Below are positions 39,516-46,590 of a stretch of 46,656 nucleotides of DNA, in pieces. How positions within the stretch are numbered: the first letter of the stretch is position 1; each line of letters begins with the position of its first letter. The stretch comes from DASSJF01 sp035934535. GTDB taxonomy: Bacteria; Sysuimicrobiota; Sysuimicrobiia; Sysuimicrobiales; Segetimicrobiaceae. The DNA is taken from positions 1-46,656 of the forward strand of contig DASYXS010000153.1 in NCBI GenBank assembly GCA_035934535.1, given 5' to 3'. The notes under the pieces were generated by a model, which had not been told where the DNA came from, ran no database searches, and worked only from the letters and a program-made list of their open reading frames with translations. The position numbers and the translations under genes were made by a program.

Positions 39516-41219
39516 GTGACGAACGGCGTGGCACGGCTTCCCTGGGAATCGTATTACCGGTCCGGGTTGATCTCTCGCCGTCAGTTCGTGAAGCTCACCG
39601 CAATGCTCGGCAGCGTCGCGGCGATCGGCGCGACGACGGAAACGCTGGTCCGCCCTGCTCCGGCCGAAGCCGCGCTCGCCGCGCCGGCGAAGCAGGTCCT
39701 CCGCTACCCGGACAGGGAGCCGCTTCACTTCGATCCGGCCACCATGGAGGCGCGGCCCGAGATCCTGATCGGGATGGCGCTGTTTGATCCCTTGATCACG
39801 TTCGACGCCGGCGGGACCGCGGTCCCGGTCGCCGCGCGGTCGTGGAGCGTGTCGGCCGACGGGCTCACCTACACCTTCCGCCTCCGGCCCGGCATGCAGT
39901 GGTCGGACGGGCATCCCGTCACGGCGGCCGATTACGAGTACGCATGGAAGCGCGTGCTCGATCCCGCCATTGCGAGCGACTACGCATCCGCGTTCTATCC
40001 GATCAAAGGCGCGTTGGATTACAACAAGGGCAAGGTGAAGACGCCCGACGGCGTGGCGGTCAAGGCGGTGGATGCCCTCACCCTCCGGGCCGTCCTCACC
40101 GAGCCGGCGGCGTACTTCCCGCGGCTCGTCTCGACCTGGAACTACATGCCGGTGCCCCGCTGGCAGGTGGAAAAGTACGATAAGAAGTGGGTCGAGGCCG
40201 GCAACCACGTCGGCAACGGCATGTTCAAAGTACAGTCGTGGCAGCACGACAAGGAACTCGTGATCGTCGCGAACCCGCGGTATTGGGGGCCGAAGCCCAC
40301 GCTGCAGAAGGTCGTCTTCACCCTCACGGACGATCCGTTCCGGACCAGCCTGCCGGCCTTCGAGAACAACGAGCTCGACGTGACGGACCAGATCCAACCG
40401 GCCGACATCGCGCGGGCGCGGAGCGACGCCACCCTCGGCAAGCAACTGCACAAGTACCGCTGGTCCGGCACGGCCATGATGTTCTGCGACACCACGAACA
40501 CCAAGTCGCCGCTCAGCAACGCGAAGGTCCGCCAGGCGCTGTACCTCGCGATCGATCACAATCGGATCTCCAACAACGTGCTCCGCGGCATCTACGACCC
40601 GGCCACCACCATCACGCCGCCCGGCACGATCGGCTACCTCGCCACGCCTCCGCTGACGGGCGGGGTGGCGCGCGCGAAGCAGCTGCTCGCGGAGGCGGGG
40701 TATCCGGACGGGAAGGGCTTCCCGGGCTTCAAGATCATCTGGGGCAAGCTCGTGACCTTCGATCTGGTCGCGCAGGCGCTGCAGCAGATGTGGCAGGAAT
40801 CCCTCAAGATCAACGTCACGTTGCAACGCATGGAGTCTAAGGAGTACAACGCCGCGTTCAATTCGTACGCGACGCAGCCGTACGACGCGTTCATCGACCG
40901 GTGGGGCTCGGACTACGAGGATCCCGCCAACTGGGCGAACATCCTGTTCGAGTCCGACCAGGATTTCTTCCACACGAAGTGGCACGACGCGCAGTACGAC
41001 GCGGCGGTCCGAAGCGGGTCGGCGGAGCAGAATCCGGCGAAGCGCAAACAGCTCTACGAGTCGGCGGAGAAGATTCTGAACACCGCGCTGCCGGCCGTCC
41101 CTCTGTTCCACCTCGGCGTCATCGTCGCGATCAAACCGTGGGTGCAGGGGTTCGCGCTGCCGCCGGCCGCGGGCGCGTGGTACGGCACCTTCGGGCGCGT
41201 CAAGATCCTGGACCACTAG
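39516..41219 (+). CDS. ABC transporter substrate-binding protein, family 5, with Tat-type signal
   Basis: 567 aa OppA/DppA-type solute receptor. The signal contains SRRQFVKLTAMLGSVAAIGA, a twin-Arg Tat-like motif (residues 20-40), so it may be exported folded. Family blocks are GLTYTFRLRPGMQWSDGHPVTAADYEYAWKRVLDP, VGNGMFKVQSWQHDKELVIVANPRYWG and KVRQALYLAIDHNRI. GTG start after GGGGGTGAG. It is followed by an OppB and OppC gene on plus. The DYEYAWKRVL form is typical of oligopeptide receptors, so oligopeptide uptake is the likely role. Confidence 0.94.
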   Translation: MTNGVARLPWESYYRSGLISRRQFVKLTAMLGSVAAIGATTETLVRPAPAEAALAAPAKQVLRYPDREPLHFDPATMEARPEILIGMALFDPLITFDAGGTAVPVAARSWSVSADGLTYTFRLRPGMQWSDGHPVTAADYEYAWKRVLDPAIASDYASAFYPIKGALDYNKGKVKTPDGVAVKAVDALTLRAVLTEPAAYFPRLVSTWNYMPVPRWQVEKYDKKWVEAGNHVGNGMFKVQSWQHDKELVIVANPRYWGPKPTLQKVVFTLTDDPFRTSLPAFENNELDVTDQIQPADIARARSDATLGKQLHKYRWSGTAMMFCDTTNTKSPLSNAKVRQALYLAIDHNRISNNVLRGIYDPATTITPPGTIGYLATPPLTGGVARAKQLLAEAGYPDGKGFPGFKIIWGKLVTFDLVAQALQQMWQESLKINVTLQRMESKEYNAAFNSYATQPYDAFIDRWGSDYEDPANWANILFESDQDFFHTKWHDAQYDAAVRSGSAEQNPAKRKQLYESAEKILNTALPAVPLFHLGVIVAIKPWVQGFALPPAAGAWYGTFGRVKILDH

Positions 41220-41267
41220 CCGTCGCCGGGCGGGGGCCGCGGCCGCGCGGCCCCCGCCCCCTCCGCC

Positions 41268-42194
41268 ATGGGCGCCTATCTCGTCCGGCGGCTTCTCCTC
41301 GCCGTCCCAACCATGATCATCGTCTACACGCTCGCGTTCGTGCTGATTCACGCCACGCCGGGCGGGCCCTGGGACAACGCCGAAAAACCGCTCGCGCCCC
41401 AGGTGATCGCCAACCTCAAGGCTAAATACCACATGGACGCGCCGCTGTGGACGCAGTACGCGCTCTACCTCGGCAACGCGCTGCACGGCTCGCTCGGTCC
41501 CTCGTACGTCAACACCTCGCAGGACGTCTCGGATATCATCGCGGCATTTTTCCCGGTCTCGATGCAGCTCGGCGCGGCGGCGATGCTGTTCGCGATCGTG
41601 GTCGGGATTCCGCTCGGCACGCTGGCGGCCATCTACCGCAACACCGTGGTGGACTACGCGGCGACGGGGATCGTGGTCCTCGGCATCTCGATCCCGAACT
41701 ACGTGATGGCGACGCTGCTTGTCACGATCTTCGCGGTCGTGCTCCACTGGGTGCCGACCGGCGGCTGGCGCGGCCTGCTGGACGTGCGGGTGCTGATTCC
41801 GATGACGGCCATCGGCTTCCGGCCGGCGACCACGCTGGCGCGCTACCTGCGCACGTCGTTGCTCGAGGTGCTTCACCAGGACTACATCCGCACGGCGCGC
41901 GCGAAGGGCCTCGCCGGCGCGCGCGTCGTCCTCCGCCATGCCCTCCGCAACGCGTTGACGCCGATCGCCACCGTGTCCGGCATCCTCGTCGCGGACGTCG
42001 TGACGGGCTCGTTCTTCGTCGAGACGATCACGCGCGTGCCGGGCATCGGGCGCTACTTCGTGACCGCGACGACGGGCCGGGACTACCCGGTGCTGCTCGC
42101 GCTCGCGCTCTTGTTCGCGATCATCATCATCACGATGAACATCCTGGTCGATCTGTCCTACGCGCTGCTGGACCCGCAGGTGCGGTACGGCTAG
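41268..42194 (+). CDS. Oligopeptide-type ABC transporter permease (OppB family)
   Basis: 308 aa, six membrane segments. It starts MGAYLVRRLLLAVPTMIIVYTLAFVLIHATPGGPW, the standard OppB opening. LKAKYHMDAPLWTQYALYLGNALHGSLGPSY follows, and the EAA loop is RAKGLAGARVVLRHALRNALTP. It starts 48 bases after the binding-protein stop and is followed by the OppC gene. Part of the plus-strand import operon (receptor, B, C). Confidence 0.94.
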   Translation: MGAYLVRRLLLAVPTMIIVYTLAFVLIHATPGGPWDNAEKPLAPQVIANLKAKYHMDAPLWTQYALYLGNALHGSLGPSYVNTSQDVSDIIAAFFPVSMQLGAAAMLFAIVVGIPLGTLAAIYRNTVVDYAATGIVVLGISIPNYVMATLLVTIFAVVLHWVPTGGWRGLLDVRVLIPMTAIGFRPATTLARYLRTSLLEVLHQDYIRTARAKGLAGARVVLRHALRNALTPIATVSGILVADVVTGSFFVETITRVPGIGRYFVTATTGRDYPVLLALALLFAIIIITMNILVDLSYALLDPQVRYG

Positions 42195-42219
42195 CTCGCT
42201 CCTTCAGACCGAGCGGGCG

Positions 42220-43140
42220 GTGCTCGCCGCCGATCCGCGCCGGCGCGCCCGCCGCGCCCTCGCGCGCTTCGCCCGTCACCGCATGGCGGTGGTGGGCGCG
42301 GCGTTTCTGGCGGTCGTGGCCCTGACCGGCGCCGCCGCCCAGACCCTCTCCCCGTACCGCTACGACAAGCAGGATCTCCTGACCACCTACGGATCCCCGG
42401 ATGCCCGCCACCTCGCCGGGACCGACGCGCTCGGCCGCGATCTGCTGAGCCGCCTGATTTACGGCGCGCGCGTCTCCATGAGCGTCGGCCTGGCGAGCGC
42501 CGCGATCGTCCTGTCGGTGGGCGTGCCCACCGGCCTCGCCGCCGGCTACTTCGGGGGCACCTTCGACCTGCTGCTGATGCGCGTCGTGGACATCGTGTAC
42601 GCCATCCCGTACCTGCTGCTCGTCGTGCTGCTGCAGACGTTCTTCACGGCGTTTCTGCCGTCGATCCGGTCCGGCCCGTTGGTCTGGCTGCGCTCGCTGA
42701 ACCAGGCGACCGGCGGGGTCGCCGCGATCATCCTCGCGTTGTCGCTGGTGGGCTGGCTGGACGTCGCCCGCGTCGCGCGGGGGCAGACCCTCATGCTGCG
42801 GCATCGGGAGTTCGTTCAGGCGGCGAAGAGTCTGGGGGCCTCCGAGGGGCACGTCGTCGTCACGCATCTGCTGCCGAACATCGTCGCGCCGCTCATCATC
42901 ATGACGACGCTGCTCGTGCCGACCTTCATCATCGCCGAGGCGGGGCTGAGCTTCCTCGGCCTCGGCGTCCAGCCGCCGACGCCCAGCTGGGGCCTCATGA
43001 TCGCGGAAGGCGTCGACGCGATCGAATCGTATCCGCGCCTGGTGATCGCGCCGGCGCTGGTGCTCGCCGCGACGCTCCTCAGCCTCAACTTCGTGGGCGA
43101 CGGCCTCCGCGACGCCCTGGATCCCTCATCGGACCGCTGA
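42220..43140 (+). CDS. Oligopeptide-type ABC transporter permease (OppC family)
   Basis: 306 aa from the GTG at 42220. The first membrane segment (about 22-42) is followed by HLAGTDALGRDLLSRLIYGARVSM. A longer periplasmic loop near 145-165 is characteristic of OppC proteins of this branch, and the EAA loop is KSLGASEGHVVVTHLLPNI. As with the minus-strand import set, no ATPase gene follows. The operon ends 20 bases before the end of the convergent hydrolase gene; no terminator hairpin is seen between them. Confidence 0.93.
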   Translation: MLAADPRRRARRALARFARHRMAVVGAAFLAVVALTGAAAQTLSPYRYDKQDLLTTYGSPDARHLAGTDALGRDLLSRLIYGARVSMSVGLASAAIVLSVGVPTGLAAGYFGGTFDLLLMRVVDIVYAIPYLLLVVLLQTFFTAFLPSIRSGPLVWLRSLNQATGGVAAIILALSLVGWLDVARVARGQTLMLRHREFVQAAKSLGASEGHVVVTHLLPNIVAPLIIMTTLLVPTFIIAEAGLSFLGLGVQPPTPSWGLMIAEGVDAIESYPRLVIAPALVLAATLLSLNFVGDGLRDALDPSSDR

Positions 43141-43160
43141 GAGCCCCGCACGCGACCGTC

Positions 43161-43835
43161 TCACTGCACGTGCGCCTTCAGGAAGCGCTGCACCTGCGAG
43201 TGGGCGTCGGCCGCCGCCGCGGGGTCATATGCGAGATGGACCGGTCGGATGTTCGGGACGTTGCGGGTGCGGGCACGCCCGGGCGCATCGAAAGCATGCG
43301 TCGCGCCCGGATAGACCTTGAATTCGACCGGGGCGCCGGCGCTCTGCAGAGCGGCGCCGCGCTCGACGCAGCGGGCCGGCGGCTGCCAGTCGTCGGCTCC
43401 GCCGAGCAGCACGAGGAGCGGCGTCGCGATCGGCCCATCCTGGAATGCCGCGCACGCCGGATAGCACGCGATCGCCGCTTTGTATCCGCCGCCGCCGAAA
43501 TGGGACGCGTCGATAAACCTCGCCGACGACGAGATGAGAGTCGCGGCGCCGCCGTGCGACGACCACCCCAGGACCGCGATCTTGTCGTGGATGACGTCGG
43601 GCCGTGTCCGCAGGTAGGCCAGCGCGCCCACACCGTCGCGCGCCTGCGCGTCGAACTTCAGCCCGGATCCGCAGCTCGTGTGCAGGTTGCGTGGAGCCAT
43701 GCTGTCGGGCATCACGACAACATACCCCTGCGTCTGCAGCCACTGTACCCACTGGATCGCGTCATTGGAGATCCCATCGCAGCCCTGAAGTGCAACGACC
43801 GCGGGGAACGGCCCCGGGCCGGACGGGTGCAGCAC
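43161..43835 (-). CDS. Dienelactone hydrolase-like protein, N-terminally short, odd nucleophile motif
   Basis: About 224 aa alpha/beta hydrolase. It opens at a GTG inside what should already be the first strand (LHPSGPGPFPAVVALQGCDG). The frame is open only six codons further, to a TGA, so the usual 20-30 N-terminal residues are missing. The nucleophile turn reads GWSSHGG where relatives have GWSxGG; two TCG codons stand side by side, as if one had been duplicated. Later parts look normal: LLVLLGGADDWQPP (acid) and YPGATHAFDAPG (His). No ribosome site is seen. It may be a decaying gene or have a shifted start. Convergent with the OppC gene. Confidence 0.7.
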   Translation of the reverse strand: MLHPSGPGPFPAVVALQGCDGISNDAIQWVQWLQTQGYVVVMPDSMAPRNLHTSCGSGLKFDAQARDGVGALAYLRTRPDVIHDKIAVLGWSSHGGAATLISSSARFIDASHFGGGGYKAAIACYPACAAFQDGPIATPLLVLLGGADDWQPPARCVERGAALQSAGAPVEFKVYPGATHAFDAPGRARTRNVPNIRPVHLAYDPAAAADAHSQVQRFLKAHVQ

Positions 43836-43870
43836 CGCCGCCGGAATCGCGCGTCACCGGGGGGGAGAGC

Positions 43871-44131
43871 ATGCACCGCTGCGTCATCCTACGGTTCTTG
43901 TGGCGAACCGCCGCATCGGTACTCATCGGCGCCGGCCTTGCGGGTTTTGTCGCCGACGCCCGGGGAGTTGCCGACGCCAGGGGTACCACCAACGCCAAGG
44001 GAAGCCTGGCGCCTGGGGGCCAACAGGTGACGATGATACCAGGATTGCGCTTATTCTGCCTGGGCTACCGCGGCCGTCCCGATCGCCGGACGGACGGCTC
44101 CGGTCCGAAAGAAAGCCTCCGGCCGGCATAG
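43871..44131 (+). CDS. Possible small secreted or membrane protein, unrecognised
   Basis: 86 aa opening with an ATG seven bases after GGGGGAG, a strong ribosome site. The N-terminus looks like a signal (VILRFLWRTAASVLIGAGLAGFV, about residues 5-27), then a short repeat (VADARGVADARGTTNAKG). The rest lacks a recognisable pattern, and the last 67 bases overlap the convergent gene at 44065-44787. The start signals argue for it; the composition of its second half argues against it. Confidence 0.3.
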   Translation: MHRCVILRFLWRTAASVLIGAGLAGFVADARGVADARGTTNAKGSLAPGGQQVTMIPGLRLFCLGYRGRPDRRTDGSGPKESLRPA

Positions 44132-44787
44132 CGAGTGCCCCTCCGGTTTAACGTCCAAATTTTCCAATGGCGATCTGACAAGCGAAACGGCGCGTGGTCC
44201 CGCAGGAACTCGACGTACGCGCGAAACTCCGCGCTCATCTCAGGGAACGGCAGCGAAAAGAACACCGACACCGTTGGGTGCGCCGCCAGCCGAGCAAAGG
44301 CTCGCGAGGACCCGAGGAAGGCCCGATCGCCGACAGTTTGCATGAGATAGTCGGAAGGGCTCTGAAACAGGAGAACCGCCCGGGCGTGTGGATCGACGAA
44401 GCGAAATGCCGCCGTCACGTTCACCGTCAACGATGCCGCCGCGATATCCGGGAGCGGGTGGATGGTCTCCAACTCCTGAAGCAGCACGGCGAGGCCCGCC
44501 GGCCCCGCCAACCACTGGTGTCCCATGGCGGTCCCGATCCTTCGCGACCGCAGGGCGGAAAACCGCTCTGAGAAGCGCTCTTTCAGCGGCGCCACCAATG
44601 CGGACGATGCGCCCCCGCCCTCGATCAGTTCGATAACGATCTCCTCCGGGCGTTCGAAATCGGTGCACGCCCTGAGAAAATGTTCGATCTGCGCCCAGGG
44701 CGCGACGAATCCCCCGCTTCGCAACTTGTGCGCCCCGCCGCTCGAAATGGGCAGACCATCGTAGGTAATCACGCCTCGTCGAGCCAT
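44065..44787 (-). CDS. Unrecognised 240-aa soluble protein, last gene of the VapBC-led operon
   Basis: 240 aa with balanced composition and no signal peptide or membrane segment. It begins ARRGVITYDGLPISSGGAHKLRSGGFVAPW and contains EEIVIELIEGGGASS, TVNVTAAFRFVDPHARAVLLFQ and HPTVSVFFSLPFPEM. These alternate strands and helices but match no family I know. It starts four bases after the stop of the four-TM protein gene. The last 35 residues are Arg/Gly-rich and probably unstructured. Function unknown; confidence refers to its being a gene. Confidence 0.65.
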   Translation of the reverse strand: MARRGVITYDGLPISSGGAHKLRSGGFVAPWAQIEHFLRACTDFERPEEIVIELIEGGGASSALVAPLKERFSERFSALRSRRIGTAMGHQWLAGPAGLAVLLQELETIHPLPDIAAASLTVNVTAAFRFVDPHARAVLLFQSPSDYLMQTVGDRAFLGSSRAFARLAAHPTVSVFFSLPFPEMSAEFRAYVEFLRDHAPFRLSDRHWKIWTLNRRGTRYAGRRLSFGPEPSVRRSGRPR

Positions 44788-44791
44788 CGCG

Positions 44792-45415
44792 TCAGCGGGC
44801 CGGACCGACGCCGTCGGCTTTCGCGGCGGCGTGCGACCCCGCGGTCACCTCCAGCCGGACGGTCTCTCCCGGCCGCACCCGCACGTATAAGTCCCGGCCG
44901 ATCCGGACGCTGTGACCGTCGAGCCTGAGATGGTACTCCGGAACCGACCGCGTGGTGCGTGTCACCCATTTCCGGGTGATCGTGCCCTCGAGCACCTGAT
45001 GGGGCAAGAACAAATCTTCCGCGCTGAGCACGGCGAGGTAGGCGCCGAATCCGCCGAACACCAGTCCGAGCACCAGCGTAAGGAGACCCAGCAGGACGGT
45101 GTTCGCCGTCCGGCCGAGGCCGCGGGAGGAAACAGGAAGGGAACGACCCTGCACGACGCGGACGACCTGCCACACCCAAAACAGTCCAAACAGCAGGAGC
45201 CAGATCGCGAGCACAACCTCCCGATAGAGGAGGAGTGCTGTGGCCATTGTGCCCATGATGAGCACAAGAAACTGAGGGACGGCCAGCAGTCCGACCCCGA
45301 GAAGAAGAAACCATCCCGCCCGCCGATTCTGGCGCCGCAGCCGGCGCCACAGCAGGATGCACACACCACCGGCCAGCAGCACCGGAAAGAACAGCGCCCG
45401 CACGGCATCAGCCAT
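44792..45415 (-). CDS. Four-TM membrane protein with C-terminal beta domain, unrecognised
   Basis: 207 aa. About four membrane segments lie at 6-24, 34-60, 68-90 and 107-130. A soluble domain of about 70 residues follows (GTITRKWVTRTTRSVPEYHLRLDGHSVRIGRDLYVRVRPGETVRLEV), which reads like a small OB/SH3-type beta barrel as in some DUF3592-like proteins. ATG at 45415 overlaps the FUSC-like stop by eight bases and has AAGGG upstream, so it is probably coupled to it. Function unknown. Confidence 0.7.
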   Translation of the reverse strand: MADAVRALFFPVLLAGGVCILLWRRLRRQNRRAGWFLLLGVGLLAVPQFLVLIMGTMATALLLYREVVLAIWLLLFGLFWVWQVVRVVQGRSLPVSSRGLGRTANTVLLGLLTLVLGLVFGGFGAYLAVLSAEDLFLPHQVLEGTITRKWVTRTTRSVPEYHLRLDGHSVRIGRDLYVRVRPGETVRLEVTAGSHAAAKADGVGPAR

Positions 45416-45710
45416 TGGCGCCCTTCGCTGGCACGGCGCGCATCGGTGCCTTCACACCGAAATACGTCCCCAGCGCGCCGAGAACCGCGCCCACCACGGT
45501 ACCTGCGAACCGTTGCAGCGAGACCGTCCAAGTGGCGCCGAGCGTGGACTGCATGATGATCACCGCGGTCACCGCCGCCCAGAATGCCTCCGGGAGTCTC
45601 AGCAGCTCAGCCGCCCTCAGCGAGCCTGTCGCGGCAACCGCGGTGCGCAGCGAGCGGGTGAACCACGCAAGGGAGACCTTGTTCCGCGCCGATCGCCCCG
45701 TCCTGGTCAC
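45408..45710 (-). CDS. Shortened FUSC-family (aromatic acid exporter-like) membrane protein
   Basis: 100 aa. Residues about 15-90 match the start of the FUSC/ArAE membrane domain: SLRTAVAATGSLRAAELL, LPEAFWAAVTAVIIMQSTLGATW, RFAGTVVGAVLGALGTYFGV. Normal members continue with several more helices; here a stop follows after two membrane segments, and the next gene overlaps it. It may be a truncated remnant or a deliberately short subunit. The GTG start overlaps the vapC stop (GTGA), so it is translated as part of the toxin-antitoxin operon. Confidence 0.7.
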   Translation of the reverse strand: MTRTGRSARNKVSLAWFTRSLRTAVAATGSLRAAELLRLPEAFWAAVTAVIIMQSTLGATWTVSLQRFAGTVVGAVLGALGTYFGVKAPMRAVPAKGANG

Positions 45711-46123
45711 ACGCCGAGCACGGTCAGCCCGCGGGAGCGGGCCGCGATCGCCTGGCGCTCATCATGCGTCCAGAACTCGACCGGATCTCCCGGCGCTTCG
45801 CCGGCCAGCAGCTCGGCCGTCGCAACGTGGAGAGCATCCAGGGCGCGTACGGCCACCGCGAACGGGCTCTTCGCCCCGGTAATCACGGCGTCGTCCACCG
45901 CCGCCAGGTCGAGCATCGCGAGTAGCTCTACGAGCTCCTTGCGCTTGATGGCCGTCTGGGCATCGTCGAGGTGGCTGAGCAACCGTGCCCGGTCGATGGC
46001 CCGGAACGCTTCCACCTCAACGAGCTGCGAGGACACAACGCGGTCGCCGGCGGCCAGCGGAACAGTCGGTCCCGCCTCAACGAACAGAAGCCGCAGTACG
46101 GCGCTAGCGTCGACGTACTTCAC
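45707..46123 (-). CDS. vapC: VapC-type PIN-domain toxin
   Basis: 138 aa PIN-domain ribonuclease from the GTG at 46123. Acidic active-site residues are visible: the first Asp in VKYVDASAVLRLLF (D5), a Glu in QLVEVEAFRAI, then DALHVATAEL and THDERQAIAARSRGL, the usual four-acid layout of VapC. It would cleave RNA unless bound by the antitoxin encoded just upstream, which it overlaps by 20 bases. It is followed without a gap by the FUSC-like gene. Confidence 0.92.
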   Translation of the reverse strand: MKYVDASAVLRLLFVEAGPTVPLAAGDRVVSSQLVEVEAFRAIDRARLLSHLDDAQTAIKRKELVELLAMLDLAAVDDAVITGAKSPFAVAVRALDALHVATAELLAGEAPGDPVEFWTHDERQAIAARSRGLTVLGV

Positions 46124-46394
46124 CGGGATCCTCGCGAACAGCGCGAAGCGAAGCCTGAATATCCACGCCGCGGCCGGCCGCGGAGACCTTGAGCGCGCTC
46201 CAGTTCTGCGTACCCACGCGAAGGCGGCCGGCCTGCGCCAACCGCTCGTGCCACAACGGCATGGCCGGCGGGGGCGGCCCCAGTTGCGCGATGGGATCAT
46301 TTCGATCCTTCACGATGATCCGCTCCCCGCGGGACGCGATGCGCAGATACCGGCTGAGATGGGCCTTGAGCTCACTCACCGTGATGGCCTTCAT
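46104..46394 (-). CDS. vapB: Phd/VapB-type antitoxin
   Basis: 96 aa. The N-terminal DNA-binding half starts MKAITVSELKAHLSRYLRIASRGERIIVKDRNDPIAQL, the Phd/YefM fold that dimerises and represses its own promoter. The C-terminal half, ending with SLRAVREDPGEVRRR, should wrap the toxin. The ATG at 46394 has no ribosome site but sits six bases after a TATCAT -10, so the mRNA appears leaderless. A palindromic operator covers that -10. Confidence 0.9.
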   Translation of the reverse strand: MKAITVSELKAHLSRYLRIASRGERIIVKDRNDPIAQLGPPPPAMPLWHERLAQAGRLRVGTQNWSALKVSAAGRGVDIQASLRAVREDPGEVRRR

Positions 46395-46429
46395 GGTCTC
46401 ATGATAAGGCCATCATGGACCGGGTGCAA
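46395..46429 (-). promoter_or_regulatory. vapB promoter with overlapping palindromic operator, leaderless start
   Basis: On minus, TTGCAC (46429-46424) and TATCAT (46406-46401) are exactly 17 bases apart, and the -10 ends six bases before the ATG. The operator (46395-46421) has arms GGTC-(T)-CATGAT and ATCATG-GACC around a six-base centre, covering the -10 and the start point. This is the expected place for antitoxin autorepression. Confidence 0.8.
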
Positions 46430-46590
46430 GTTCAACGGCGGTGCCGCTCTGCCCGGACGAGACACCGACGGCCGCATGTCGTCGCTCCAACTCCGTGCCC
46501 GAGACGCATATCGCCATGTTCACGCCCGAACCGACGGGCGGCGGCATCTGGAGCGCCAATCGCGGCGCGATCACTCTACGCGAAGCGCAG
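46430..46590. other. Intergenic stretch upstream of the HigA-type gene
   Basis: No supported gene. An in-frame ATG at 46516 could extend the HigA-type protein by 25 residues, but those residues do not look conserved. No higB-like toxin is seen on the plus strand upstream. Confidence 0.4.

Noticed and set aside
39492..41939. Minus-strand open frame of 815 codons
   Set aside because: Antisense to the second binding protein and OppB genes; no recognisable motif.
43604..43870. Upstream extension of the 86-aa plus-strand frame
   Set aside because: This part is antisense to the hydrolase gene and lacks start signals; only the ATG at 43871 has a ribosome site.
44769..45362. 197-codon minus-strand frame overlapping the four-TM gene
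   Set aside because: Arg/Pro/Gly-rich shadow frame; the overlapping frame has clear membrane segments and coupled start signals.
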